Positions 53,502 to 63,296 of a DNA stretch of 64,000 bases are shown piece after piece. The notes under the pieces were generated by a model. That model had not been told where the DNA came from and ran no database searches. It was given only the letters and a program-made list of their open reading frames with translations. Made by a program: the position numbers and the translations under genes. Within the stretch, counting starts at the first letter, position 1. The number at the start of each line of letters is the position of its first letter. The stretch is from the NCBI RefSeq assembly GCF_003337305.1, contig NZ_QPJO01000001.1, forward strand, positions 124,001-188,000. The letters are read 5' to 3'. The stretch comes from Winogradskyella arenosi. GTDB lineage: Bacteria > Bacteroidota > Bacteroidia > Flavobacteriales > Flavobacteriaceae.

Positions 53502-53849
53502 TTATTCCATAAAGTCCTCACGGATTGGACTAAAGACATCTATTAAGATTCCTGCCTTCGTACATTTAGCCCCATGAAGTACGTGAGGTGGGATATAAAC
53601 TGAATCGCCATCTTTAACCGTTTTTGTTACACCACCAATGGTAAATTCCCATTCCCCACCAATTGCATAGGTCGCTTGAGAATGATGATGCTCGTGCTCA
53701 TACCCAATAGCACCTTCTTCAAAATGTACCTTTACAAGCATAATTTTATCATCATAACCCATAATCTTTCTTTTTATACCGCCTCCTAAGACTTCCCATT
53801 CTTGGTTTTCGTCTAATAAGAACTCTTTACTTGATCCAAATGATTTCAT
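53502..53849 (-). CDS. kdgF: KdgF-like cupin (uronate linearisation)
   Basis: The 115-aa single-domain cupin has the metal motif YEHEHHHSQATYAIGGEWEFTIGG (histidines ~50-56) and the second cupin motif VYIPPHVLHGA. KdgF converts cyclic unsaturated uronate released by exolytic lyases into linear DEH, in the alginate and pectin pathways. Length and context (last gene after PL17) fit well. Confidence 0.9.
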   Translation of the reverse strand: MKSFGSSKEFLLDENQEWEVLGGGIKRKIMGYDDKIMLVKVHFEEGAIGYEHEHHHSQATYAIGGEWEFTIGGVTKTVKDGDSVYIPPHVLHGAKCTKAGILIDVFSPIREDFME

Positions 53850-53881
53850 AATTGTGTAATTTTTATTTGTGTGATTTTAAT

Positions 53882-56155
53882 TTATTGGAAATAATAAGCA
53901 CCTGTCCATTGGTAGTTATTAGCTCCGATTTTTAAGTTGTGTTCGGTTTCGTTATTGGGATCTAAATTAGATAAAATTAATAATTTAGAAGCACCAGAAG
54001 TCATTTTTAAGACGATTGCCGTATAGGCTTCTTCATCTAAAACAACCGTTACAGATTCAAATTGACTATAGGCATTATCTGCAGTTTCACTCACCGCGTT
54101 ATAAACGCCATGTGGTTCTATAACCGATGCAAAAACGGCTGATGCGGTATTCTCTTTTCTTAAGATCATTGCTGGATCACGACGTAAATTAAACTCCGGA
54201 TCATTGGCTCCTGTGCGTGCTAAAAGCACTTTATCCTTAGCATGGGTTGCCGAGGTGATGCTATAAAAAATTTGATTGTTTAACCATGTAAACTGAATAT
54301 GATCTGCATTGGCCGTACTTTCAGCTTCTTTCCAAAGGTGTTGGTAACCATTTTTAGTTCCTAAAGGTTCTAAAGCTTTTGGCGCTTCAGTTTTAAAACT
54401 TGTTGCTACAATTTGCCCAAAATAATAATACGGTAAATCGTATTGATGTGCCGTATTTGAAAGCACTTTAAATACATCAATAATATAAGGCTTGGCTAAA
54501 GTAGAATCCTTCACCATAACCATGGTTCTATGAAAACTTGTATTTGGGTAGGCATTGTGTTCTTTTGCCCCCATAATTTGAATTTGTGGATTAGACGCAT
54601 CAAAAACATAACGGTCTGAATGGTGACGACTTCCGGTAACAAAATCATAATCAAAATGCGACGTTTCATCCTGAATCACCGTATTATGAGCAATAGTATG
54701 CTTGGCAAAAGTTTTATTTTCTTTTAAATACCCACCACCATTTTTCTGTTCGACATTAACAAAACGCGATAAACCGTAATCTTGAAGCACCTCTTCTCCG
54801 TCTTCGTATAATGAAAAGGATAACTTATCATAGTGACCATGGCTTAAACCTTGCCCAGTATACTTCATCACTAAAGTCATTGCCGCATTGTCATCTTGGT
54901 GTCTTAAGATGCCAACAGCGCCTTCATCGCCATTACGCCCATCTGTAAGTTCCATAGATTTTTTAATAAAAGGCTGTTCTTTACCTTCTTTTAATCCAAT
55001 AGCCACCGCTAATCCGGTCGCATCTAATTGCACCTTATTTTGTGCCTTGGCTACCGATAATAATTCTGGTCTTTGAGAACCGTAATAATAAGCGATATCT
55101 ACAGCCGAAACTAAAGAGGCTGTGTAATACGACATCCCTTTTTGTCCGTCATTTAGCGGAAAAAATTCACCATCAGCATCGGTTAAATTAAGTAAGGCAT
55201 CCACGGCTTTTAACAAAACGCCATCTTTATATTCAAAAATCTTTAATTCTGGTTTTTTATTGTGAAGTGCTTCAGCAAAAATCATAAACGGATACATTGC
55301 GTAACGTTGGTAATACGGCCCTTCTGTGTAAAATCCATCCGGAGAAAACGGACTGTCTAAATTGGCAAAAAAGCCCGCCTTCCCATCTTTATCTTTAATA
55401 ACTCCACCGTCGTCATCTAACTCGTTAGGGTCTATATTATCGTCTTCTAAACCATATAACGCTCTGTCTAATAATTCATCATCATCCATAACTAAGGCAA
55501 TCATCCCTACAGCCACATTTCCCCAAGTACTATGGTTATGTACACGGTTAAAAAACTTAGGCGTTTCTACCGATAGGAAATCGGCATAAGGTTTAAACAA
55601 GGTGCGGTTTAAATGATCGCTTTGTTCTTTTGGAAGCCAATCGTAAATACAATCGTAAGCCTGACTGGTATAAACTAACCAATTAGAATCGTTAAGACAT
55701 TGCCAGAAAAACTTACCTCTAGAGTACGAACGCTCTTGTGGGTGACGCCCTAAAGTTGGAAAAAGTGCCGCATATTCTAACAGCATATCTCTAATATAAA
55801 TGGCATATTTTTCATCGCCTAGCAATTGAAATAGTACACCTGCTTTTTGCATATGGTCGTAATTGGCTTTATGTTGAGTATGGGTATATCCCCCAGCCAT
55901 ATCTTTTGGAATTGGCACATCGATACCTTCTGCGATGGCCAAATCGACTTCTTCTTGAACTTTAGCCAGTGTTGCATCGAAAACCGGAATGCTCCCGAGG
56001 TGAGCCTTAATCTCGGCCACACTTTCTTGGGTTAAAATTAAATTAGGATGCGATTTTAAGGTTTCAGATTCTGACACCTCTGTCGTTTTTTCTTCTTCTT
56101 TACAAGACATAAAAATCAGTAATAAAAGCGGTATAAGTTTAGAGATTGTTTTCAT
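53882..56155 (-). CDS. PL17 family oligoalginate lyase lipoprotein
   Basis: The 757-aa lipoprotein (LLLLIFMSCKEE, Cys18) has the PL17 architecture: an N-terminal alpha toroid (residues ~35-375) with catalytic N-H in RVHNHSTWGNVAVGM and tyrosine in FYTEGPYYQRYAMYPF, then a heparinase II/III-like beta-sandwich with SHGHYDKLSF (catalytic His) and KTFAKHTIAHNTV. PL17 enzymes release unsaturated uronate from oligoalginate, exolytically, in the periplasm. It is 32 bp upstream of kdgF. Confidence 0.94.
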   Translation of the reverse strand: MKTISKLIPLLLLIFMSCKEEEKTTEVSESETLKSHPNLILTQESVAEIKAHLGSIPVFDATLAKVQEEVDLAIAEGIDVPIPKDMAGGYTHTQHKANYDHMQKAGVLFQLLGDEKYAIYIRDMLLEYAALFPTLGRHPQERSYSRGKFFWQCLNDSNWLVYTSQAYDCIYDWLPKEQSDHLNRTLFKPYADFLSVETPKFFNRVHNHSTWGNVAVGMIALVMDDDELLDRALYGLEDDNIDPNELDDDGGVIKDKDGKAGFFANLDSPFSPDGFYTEGPYYQRYAMYPFMIFAEALHNKKPELKIFEYKDGVLLKAVDALLNLTDADGEFFPLNDGQKGMSYYTASLVSAVDIAYYYGSQRPELLSVAKAQNKVQLDATGLAVAIGLKEGKEQPFIKKSMELTDGRNGDEGAVGILRHQDDNAAMTLVMKYTGQGLSHGHYDKLSFSLYEDGEEVLQDYGLSRFVNVEQKNGGGYLKENKTFAKHTIAHNTVIQDETSHFDYDFVTGSRHHSDRYVFDASNPQIQIMGAKEHNAYPNTSFHRTMVMVKDSTLAKPYIIDVFKVLSNTAHQYDLPYYYFGQIVATSFKTEAPKALEPLGTKNGYQHLWKEAESTANADHIQFTWLNNQIFYSITSATHAKDKVLLARTGANDPEFNLRRDPAMILRKENTASAVFASVIEPHGVYNAVSETADNAYSQFESVTVVLDEEAYTAIVLKMTSGASKLLILSNLDPNNETEHNLKIGANNYQWTGAYYFQ

Positions 56156-56192
56156 TGTTTAGCTTAGAGTTTATTTAGTTTAGAGCAGTTTA

Positions 56193-58418
56193 TTAGTTCA
56201 TGTTGTTGGTCTCTACATGATAAGTTTTGGTTTTAGAGGTTCCTAATTGCGTTATAGTTACCGTCATCTCCTTATCGTGTAACGGCATCATTTTAAGTTC
56301 GTTTTTATCGTTTAGCCACACATCAGAGTGTTTGTTAAACGTTATTGTGGTATCTCCGTGTTGCAGTTGTTTTATGTTAAAAAAAATAGATTGTGAATTT
56401 TTAGATAAAGAAAGTGGTTGCTCGCCTGTCATTTTCCATTTTGAAGCATTGAGTTGCCAACCTTTAAGCTCTTGTATTGTTCCTGTTTCATCGATACGAG
56501 CATCATAAGTTTTAAAAGGAAATACTACCGTAATAAACTGGAAATTATTTTGCTGGTTTTTTGTAGCAATGGCCCACGTTTTTCCACGAGCACCATCGGT
56601 ACTTACCGTATCAATCGGATGGAGTTGGTAGATATCTAATCCCGATCCATTTTTAAAACTAGACCGCAGTAAATTAGGGCGCTTTTCTAAACTATAATGC
56701 CCTTGCCAAATTTGTTTGTATGCATGCGCTTCTTCAGATTTAAAATTATCTTTTACAATCCAAAAGGCATTTTCAACATTTAAAACTTGTCGGCTATAAT
56801 CTACTCCTATAGCTTCAAAACCATTATGACGGCCAACAAACAGCTCCAATTCTGGACCGGTTTTAAAAACCGTTACTTCCGGTTGTGGTAAACTTTTAAA
56901 TTTTCCGAAGCCACTTCCACCTTTATTAGAGGTATAAGCTTTCCCTTGTAATTCATTATCGACTAAGGCTACATTTTTTGTCAGAGAGTTTTTAAACAGT
57001 TCTAAATCGTCTAAACTGTACCGCACCTGATAATTCGGTAACACAACCTGTCCGTTAGCCATGGCTTGGATTCCCAACATATCACCATGTTGGTGATCGG
57101 GTTTATTTTCATCTAAACCTGCTGAAATAACAAGCATGTGGTCCTGAGTCTCCCAACCTTCTCGCATTACATAGTAACCCGTATCTGGAAACGCCAAAGA
57201 GGTGTAGGTTGGCGTTTTTTTCTGAATATTTTCTAACTTAAGAAGTTCTGAGGCACTAACATTCCAATAAAACTTTGGACTAAGATCTGAGGTTGAAAAA
57301 TAACCCATTTCAGGATCTTCAAATAAGAGGTAACCTAAAGTCATAGCACCAGAAATATCATTCTTTTCAGCCCACGGTGTATCGGTATCATCAGATAACA
57401 CGGGTGCTGATTGATCTGGAAATGCGATTTTTGCCAAGGTTAAAAACATGGATTTCAATTTATTTTCCCAAGTGGCCTCAATGTTTAACTGATTTTTTTT
57501 AGCCAATTGGTACACATAGAAATAATTACCGATATCGCTGATATGATAATGAATAGTGCGCTCAAACTGAAACCCATCTGCATTGATCTCCTTATCTAGG
57601 TGTTCCCCTAAAAGGGTCATAGCATGCTGATACCATAGCTCTGCACCCTTAAAATCTTTAAGTAAAATAGCAACCATAGCTAAAGCCGATAGCCCGCGTG
57701 TTTGGTGATTTCCAAATTTGAAGGTTCTATTATGCTCATACAAATGCTGAGCATGCTGTAATAGTGTTGCTATGGTTTGTAATTGTGCTTCGTCGGAATA
57801 TGCTTTTTCGCCTAAAAATAGGCTATGCAAATGCAACCAATTTAATATTCTATAACCCGATCGGAAGGCCTCATAGACCCCATTTCCATCTTCAAGTTTT
57901 TCATAATCGCCATTAGCAAAGGCCGTATTTAAAGACGCAAGTTGGGTTGTAAAATACTCTATAGAAGAACGCTCTTTTGCATTATAAAAATACGAATACC
58001 CAATATCAACCATTTTATGCTGTCTTGCCAAATGACGTAAGGCATACGCATTAACAGCTTCGCCATTTAAGTCCTTATACGGTAATTTCCATTGAGCCTG
58101 AGCCGGAAATATACTTCGGTGTGTTGCTGCCCGAGCAGCATGATGCGCTTTTAATGTTGGATAGCGTTTTTGATAATCCTGAAACCGTTGGTCTACCGTT
58201 TCCCAATTAAAAAAATAACGTGTTTTAAAGGCCCTTCTAAAATACAACGCGAGTTGCGCTACTGTTACCTCATCATTGCGCTCCATAGCCTCTTTTGCCT
58301 CTTCCGTAACGTAATGGCTTAACTCGTTTACCGTTAAAACACGACCCGACGGGATACCTTGAGCTCCTAACGGAGCACAACATATGAGACCAAGTAAAAA
58401 GGCTATAAAGTGGTTCAT
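56193..58418 (-). CDS. Heparinase II/III-type alginate lyase candidate (PL39-like)
   Basis: The 741-aa secreted protein has a signal peptide (to GAQG, ~20), an alpha toroid with NRTFKFGNHQTRGLSALAMV (Asn-His pair) and DGFQFERTIHYHISDIGNYFYVYQLA (tyrosines), then a beta-sandwich with the DHQHGDMLGIQAMANG histidines. It has the heparinase II/III layout yet is clearly not the PL17 next to it. It may be of the PL39 or PL15 type; I cannot decide. Position within the PL7-PL6-PL17-kdgF operon argues for alginate. Gap to PL6 is 4 bp. Confidence 0.8.
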   Translation of the reverse strand: MNHFIAFLLGLICCAPLGAQGIPSGRVLTVNELSHYVTEEAKEAMERNDEVTVAQLALYFRRAFKTRYFFNWETVDQRFQDYQKRYPTLKAHHAARAATHRSIFPAQAQWKLPYKDLNGEAVNAYALRHLARQHKMVDIGYSYFYNAKERSSIEYFTTQLASLNTAFANGDYEKLEDGNGVYEAFRSGYRILNWLHLHSLFLGEKAYSDEAQLQTIATLLQHAQHLYEHNRTFKFGNHQTRGLSALAMVAILLKDFKGAELWYQHAMTLLGEHLDKEINADGFQFERTIHYHISDIGNYFYVYQLAKKNQLNIEATWENKLKSMFLTLAKIAFPDQSAPVLSDDTDTPWAEKNDISGAMTLGYLLFEDPEMGYFSTSDLSPKFYWNVSASELLKLENIQKKTPTYTSLAFPDTGYYVMREGWETQDHMLVISAGLDENKPDHQHGDMLGIQAMANGQVVLPNYQVRYSLDDLELFKNSLTKNVALVDNELQGKAYTSNKGGSGFGKFKSLPQPEVTVFKTGPELELFVGRHNGFEAIGVDYSRQVLNVENAFWIVKDNFKSEEAHAYKQIWQGHYSLEKRPNLLRSSFKNGSGLDIYQLHPIDTVSTDGARGKTWAIATKNQQNNFQFITVVFPFKTYDARIDETGTIQELKGWQLNASKWKMTGEQPLSLSKNSQSIFFNIKQLQHGDTTITFNKHSDVWLNDKNELKMMPLHDKEMTVTITQLGTSKTKTYHVETNNMN

Positions 58419-58422
58419 GTAA

Positions 58423-60741
58423 TTAATAGACTAACTTCAATTTTAAATTCTGAACCACTTCAATTTTACCAGAGTTTTGCACGATATTATTTTCTGGCTT
58501 TTGGCCCTTTTCTCCCCAAAGTATGGCGGTAAATTTTACCGGATTGTTTTTAAATGTATTGTCTGCAAATTCTACATTGACAATACCTCTTGTTTTAATT
58601 AATATGTTTTCGTCATCATCCTGACCCGATTGCGTCACTGTATTTCCTTTAAACACAAGGTTTCCTCCAATAGTAGACTCGTCATAGCCTCCACGATAAT
58701 AATTTAGCACATTGGCTTTAACATTTGTAAAGCTGTTGTTCTCTACATAGACAAATTCACTATTATAATCGCCTTTATCATTGGTTTCCTTATTAAGCTG
58801 AATACCACGTGCACAATCTTTAATAATTGAATTTTTAATAGAAATTGTATCGGCAAATGACCCTTTAGACACTTCTAAAACCTCACTAAAATTACTAATC
58901 TCAGTATTGTTTAACCAAAGCCCATAAGCGCTTCTCATGTTTTTATCTAAGGTTTTAAAGACCGCTTGTGTATGATCTCCTTGAAGACTCACATCTTCCA
59001 TATGCAATACGCCATTAGGATTTAAAGTAAAGGCCGATGCTTTAGATGTAAATTGTAATTGAGCTTTATTTGCTTTGTCTGCAGACGTAACCGTTATATT
59101 TTTAGTTACCGGCAGTGTTTCTGTAATGTCGTACACCCCAGGATTAAGACGAATCGTATCTCCAGCATTCGCAGCAGCAAAAGCTTGACTTAATTCCGCT
59201 GCATTACTAACCGCAATCGTTTTCGTAACGGCTTCAATTTTTTCGCCATTATACCACGTTGTTCCATAATTAGACGTATCGTATAATTCTTTATGGTTTG
59301 TAGCATTAATAATCGCTCCTACAGTATTGTTTTCTGGAGTTCTTTCGGTTCCAAAAATATCGGTCTTTATGGTTTCAAAATCAAACCCTTTGTAGATATC
59401 ACTTGAGTTTACTTTCGCCACTTTTAAAGCCTCTGTAATTTTTTCAACTTGCATGCTGCTAGTGATAAGCCCTTCAGGTTGAACTTTGCTTTTATTAGCA
59501 CTATTGCTATAGTTGTTCTTAAATAAAACTCCATCGACCTCATCGTAATTTTCAATAGGAAAATCGAAAGGCGTTTCATTATATAACACATTATTAGCCA
59601 CGATGGTTCTTGTTGGTCTTGCCGAACGAATTTCTGATTTTGGAAGCACCTCACTCTGACTTACGTTAGACCCCACACTAAAATGAAACGGTGTTTTACA
59701 GTCTACAAAAGAGTTGTAGGCAATAACAGCATCGGTAACTTGATTATAACGGTTTTGTGGTGATTTTGGAATACCGTTCATAACCGCTAAAGGCGCTCTA
59801 AACGTTTCTCCTTTCAGTTTATAAAAATAGTTATTGGTAATCCAATGTCCGGTATTTATCACTCTAATACCACCGATAAATTTAGAATTATCATTTCCTA
59901 TAAAAATGTTTCCATCTATAGTCGCATAGTTTCCATGTCTAAGTACAAGAGAGCCTTCACTCTCAAAAAACACATTATTCTTAAAGACGTTATAGTTAGA
60001 CTTGCTAGAGATAATCTCTACCTCTCCATTACAACGCTCAAACAAATTATTTTCAACATTGGTATGTGATGGTGTCATAGAAGTTCCGCTATCTCCAATT
60101 TGCATGGTTTCTCCATGTGGCCCTCCTTTTCTAGGACGTGGCCCAAAATGGTTATTAACAATTTGGTGAAAGTTTCTAATGTGCTCATTACCCTTTAGCA
60201 TGACCATAATGGTTGGGCCGTAATTGGATTTTCCGGTAATGTAATTATGGCTGACTTCATTATGTCTTCCCCATAATTCTATCCAATGGTCTTTAACATC
60301 GCGATCGGGCTGCGTAAAATTTTCAATAACACAATTGGTCACTTTTGAATGATTTGCTACCGCATTATCACTCACTTTAAAACGAATAACCTGACGAGAC
60401 GGTGTATAACCGTTTCTAAAGTGTAAACCTTCAACCACAAGATAATCACCACCAAGTTGTAAATTAGAAGCTCCTTCTATAAACACTTCCCCTGGCGTTT
60501 CTGCCTTTAAGGTAATAGGCTTTCCTTCCTCACCTTGTGCTGTAAATTTTATTTGAATATCCTTATAAACGCCGTTTTTTAAAATTAACTCATCACCTGG
60601 TTGCGCTTTTTCAATTGCTTCCTTTAAGGTTTGTGCATCTGCAATGGTTGTCTTTTCAATAACGACAGCAGACTCTTCACAAGCGAAGGTTAGTAAAAAC
60701 AGACTGAAAATTAATAGATAGTTCTTCATATTGTTTATCAT
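58423..60741 (-). CDS. PL6 family alginate lyase lipoprotein, two-domain
   Basis: The 772-aa lipoprotein (LLTFACEES, Cys21) has an N-terminal PL6 beta-helix: ILKNGVYKDIQIKF, GPHGETMQIGDSGTSM, the catalytic-lysine loop EVEIISSKSNYNVFKNN, arginine in LVLRHGNY, GGIRVINTGH. The C-terminal domain is a second beta-helix. It is a paralogue of the PL6 at 30463 with the same two-domain build but a lipid anchor in place of a plain signal peptide, so one enzyme is anchored and the other soluble. Its start overlaps the PL7 stop by one base (TAATG); an ATG at 60729 begins the signal peptide proper. Confidence 0.92.
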   Translation of the reverse strand: MINNMKNYLLIFSLFLLTFACEESAVVIEKTTIADAQTLKEAIEKAQPGDELILKNGVYKDIQIKFTAQGEEGKPITLKAETPGEVFIEGASNLQLGGDYLVVEGLHFRNGYTPSRQVIRFKVSDNAVANHSKVTNCVIENFTQPDRDVKDHWIELWGRHNEVSHNYITGKSNYGPTIMVMLKGNEHIRNFHQIVNNHFGPRPRKGGPHGETMQIGDSGTSMTPSHTNVENNLFERCNGEVEIISSKSNYNVFKNNVFFESEGSLVLRHGNYATIDGNIFIGNDNSKFIGGIRVINTGHWITNNYFYKLKGETFRAPLAVMNGIPKSPQNRYNQVTDAVIAYNSFVDCKTPFHFSVGSNVSQSEVLPKSEIRSARPTRTIVANNVLYNETPFDFPIENYDEVDGVLFKNNYSNSANKSKVQPEGLITSSMQVEKITEALKVAKVNSSDIYKGFDFETIKTDIFGTERTPENNTVGAIINATNHKELYDTSNYGTTWYNGEKIEAVTKTIAVSNAAELSQAFAAANAGDTIRLNPGVYDITETLPVTKNITVTSADKANKAQLQFTSKASAFTLNPNGVLHMEDVSLQGDHTQAVFKTLDKNMRSAYGLWLNNTEISNFSEVLEVSKGSFADTISIKNSIIKDCARGIQLNKETNDKGDYNSEFVYVENNSFTNVKANVLNYYRGGYDESTIGGNLVFKGNTVTQSGQDDDENILIKTRGIVNVEFADNTFKNNPVKFTAILWGEKGQKPENNIVQNSGKIEVVQNLKLKLVY

Positions 60742-61664
60742 TAGTGGGTAACATTTAGTTCGTAATATTTTACTTTGGAAAAAGCATTATCTGCGGTAGA
60801 GCTCAGATAATTTCCAGCTTTGAAATAATTCTCATAAGGCCATTTTTCTAGACTTACATCTTCATAAACTACAGGCGTATTCGTATTAAGTTGCACTTCT
60901 AATCTTGCCTCTGACGCTGTGATCTTAAAATCGAAAGGTTCAAAACCAACATAACCCATATTGATTTTTTCATCGGCCCAAGTCGCACTCGAGGTTTCTA
61001 AGAGAGCATCTCCAGAAGTATTTTCATCAATTAAAGATTTTTTATAACACCACAAATCGCCATCAATCCACGTTATTTTAATTAAAGGCGGACCGTTATT
61101 AGAACTAAACCCATGTGTCTCCATATCTTCTATAGAAATAATACCATGAATTTGCATAACAATGGTACGGTGATAAGTTCGGTTCGTTTCCTGATCTTCG
61201 GAAATATCAACCACTTTTAGGCGCCCTTCTAGGATTCCGCCTTCTTGTAGTGACCAATTTTCTCTAGAGGTCGATGGATTTATTAACTCTCTTAATTCGG
61301 TTCTAGAATAAGAACTGTTAGTGGTAGAAACCCCCGGTAAGGTGTAGAATTCTATGGCCTGATCGTCTACATCGTCATACATAAAAGGTTGAATAGCGGC
61401 GTTGGTTCTGTATAAACCATCAATGAGTGCAGAAGGTTGGTACTCATCTGGACTCCCATTATTATCGGCATCTACGGGTAAGGTCAATTTCCAATTTGAA
61501 AAATTTATATCGGCAAAGTTTTCATCTGTAATGTCATCGTCCTCATCGTCGCTTGGGTCCACCACAGTTGTGGGTGCAGAATCTTCTGCATCACCCTCAT
61601 CACTTGAGCAATTGTACGCAAGGATTGCGAGAAAAAAGAGTGCGTATACAAATTTGAACTTCAT
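60741..61664 (-). CDS. PL7 family alginate lyase lipoprotein
   Basis: The 307-aa lipoprotein has a lipobox LAILAYNCSS (Cys19), then an acidic linker (DEGDAEDS..DDEDDD), a surface-export type signal. The PL7 beta-jelly-roll has all three signature strands: YSRTELRELI (arginine), MQIHGI (glutamine-histidine) and YFKAGNYL (lysine/tyrosine). PL7 enzymes cleave polymeric alginate endolytically, and this one would act at the surface. It is the first gene of a five-gene operon behind the tandem operator at 61687. Confidence 0.94.
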   Translation of the reverse strand: MKFKFVYALFFLAILAYNCSSDEGDAEDSAPTTVVDPSDDEDDDITDENFADINFSNWKLTLPVDADNNGSPDEYQPSALIDGLYRTNAAIQPFMYDDVDDQAIEFYTLPGVSTTNSSYSRTELRELINPSTSRENWSLQEGGILEGRLKVVDISEDQETNRTYHRTIVMQIHGIISIEDMETHGFSSNNGPPLIKITWIDGDLWCYKKSLIDENTSGDALLETSSATWADEKINMGYVGFEPFDFKITASEARLEVQLNTNTPVVYEDVSLEKWPYENYFKAGNYLSSTADNAFSKVKYYELNVTH

Positions 61665-61686
61665 GTTATCATGGATATAAAAAAAA

Positions 61687-61716
61687 TTGGTTAACCAGAT
61701 TGGTTAACCAAAAATA
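61687..61716 (-). promoter_or_regulatory. Tandem GntR-type operator with -7 box (site E)
   Basis: TTGGTTAACCAG (61687-61698) and TTGGTTAACCAA (61700-61711) are 13 bp apart; CAAAAATA (61709-61716) gives TATTTTTG on the minus strand, a perfect TAnnTTTG. The PL7 start codon is 22 bp further on. Confidence 0.8.
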
Positions 61717-61813
61717 TAATAATTTTTCAATTAAAAAAAAGTTATTAAGGTAATTCTGTATACAATATAGTTAATTTTACAAATAAATATAAGCCTTACC
61801 CTCGTTAAACAGC

Positions 61814-61847
61814 CCGTAAACGCTATGATGACGGTAAAACTTTACGG
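61814..61847. repeat. Imperfect hairpin, possible minus-strand terminator
   Basis: CCGTAAA (61814-61820) pairs with TTTACGG (61841-61847). It may end the transcript from 61968; no strong T-run is present. The rest of the 61717-61967 gap shows nothing else. Confidence 0.3.
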
Positions 61848-61967
61848 CCCTTATTACAAACGTTAAAATGTTTGTTTTCTCTAAATCTAAAATTCTTGAG
61901 ATGCTAATGAACGACACCTAACAGCTAGTCTTATCATGACCCCATTTTTATAAAGCGCATTACGCAA

Positions 61968-62354
61968 TTATACCGGCACAATATGATATACTTCATTAAG
62001 TAAAAACAACCCAACAAAAAATAACAAGGTATAGATGACTTGCACCATTTTAATATTAAATAACACCAACCACTTTACCGTACGCTTCGGAAACATAAAC
62101 AGGGCTAAACCAAGAAACAACGCTAACCAACCAATTAAGGTGACAATAAGCTTGTAATTAGGCTCCCAAATATTATGAAATAAGGTATTTAATAAGCCAA
62201 TTATAATGGCTATAAATGAAAATAGAATGAGGAATTTTTCATCTTTTAAATCATTAAAAACCTGTTTTATGCGCTTCGGATTTAAACTCAATATCAAGAA
62301 GAAAATGATAAGATACCATCCCCAAAACTTTGCTAAAAAAATTGACGTATCCAT
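61968..62354 (-). CDS. Small integral membrane protein, unknown function
   Basis: The 128-aa protein has four hydrophobic segments (~8-24, ~40-60, ~68-86, ~100-122). KPKRIKQVFNDLKDEKF-like basic loop and MFPKRTVKWLVLFN suggest a cytoplasmic face. The family was not recognised. It follows the Usp gene by 12 bp in the same direction, so they may be co-transcribed. Confidence 0.72.
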   Translation of the reverse strand: MDTSIFLAKFWGWYLIIFFLILSLNPKRIKQVFNDLKDEKFLILFSFIAIIIGLLNTLFHNIWEPNYKLIVTLIGWLALFLGLALFMFPKRTVKWLVLFNIKMVQVIYTLLFFVGLFLLNEVYHIVPV

Positions 62355-62366
62355 AAGGCAAGGGTT

Positions 62367-63206
62367 TTATTCATGAAGTACCAAGAACGGAATATCCGTG
62401 TGGTAACTGATTTTTTCTACTTTAGAATGAAATAAGATGCTTTGAAAATAATTTAAATTTTTAGCCACCATAACCATCATATCAATAGCCTTAGTTTCTA
62501 CAAAGGTTTGTATGGCATCTTCGACCTTTCTATTCTCAATATAATCAAAACTAGGGTTATAAGCATCAAAATAAGCTTTAAAAATATCAATATTATTTAA
62601 TTGTTCTACGCTTAATTCTATATCCTTTTTATGAATATGAAGCATGCGCAAATTAGCTTTTGATGTTTTTAAAACCTCGGATAGCGGCTCTAAGGTTTGC
62701 AAATCATAAGACATATTAAAATCTGAAGGAAAGGCAATTTCTTTAAGTGGCCTATATGTGGCAGCCTCTGGAACCACTAAGGTGGTACACTTTACTTTTG
62801 TAATAACATCACCGGTATTACTCCCTACTATATATTGCTTAAGACCAGACGCTCCTTTTGTCCCCATTACCAACACATCTATTTTCTGCTCTAAAACCTG
62901 TTTTCTAATAGATTCTAGAAAGAACCCATATTCGGTTAGGGTAAAAAAGTGATGATTCTCGTTAATTTTTCCTTCGTCATTAAGCGTACTTAACACATTT
63001 GCTAAGCGTTGCTTAGAGGGTTTAACGTACAACTCTTCAATTTGGCTAGCCGTCGGTGTGGTACTACTATCCCCTGCCATAAAGCTATCCATAAGACAGA
63101 CATTTAAGAGGTAAAAATTACATTTTACGGCTTTGTAAAAATCTATCGCATACGAAATGGCGTTTAAAGAATTTTCGGAAAAATCTGTAGGTAATAAAAT
63201 ATTCAT
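62367..63206 (-). CDS. Universal stress protein with tandem Usp domains
   Basis: About 279 aa with two UspA domains: the first starts MNILLPTDFSENSLNAISYA, the second IAFPSDFNMSYDLQTLEPL. The ATP-binding motif G-x2-G-x9-GS/T is seen in VMGTKGASGLKQYIVGSNTGDV of the first; the second lacks it. Usp proteins are cytoplasmic and accumulate under stress such as low oxygen. An ATG at 63230 would add eight non-homologous residues, so I start at 63206. A Crp/Fnr gene lies upstream. Confidence 0.88.
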   Translation of the reverse strand: MNILLPTDFSENSLNAISYAIDFYKAVKCNFYLLNVCLMDSFMAGDSSTTPTASQIEELYVKPSKQRLANVLSTLNDEGKINENHHFFTLTEYGFFLESIRKQVLEQKIDVLVMGTKGASGLKQYIVGSNTGDVITKVKCTTLVVPEAATYRPLKEIAFPSDFNMSYDLQTLEPLSEVLKTSKANLRMLHIHKKDIELSVEQLNNIDIFKAYFDAYNPSFDYIENRKVEDAIQTFVETKAIDMMVMVAKNLNYFQSILFHSKVEKISYHTDIPFLVLHE

Positions 63207-63296
63207 CGCGTAACTTTTATTAGTCACCACAAATCTAGACCTCTGCGTGGTCTTAAAATATGATATTCGTCACTAATAAAAATTACGCCACTATAA

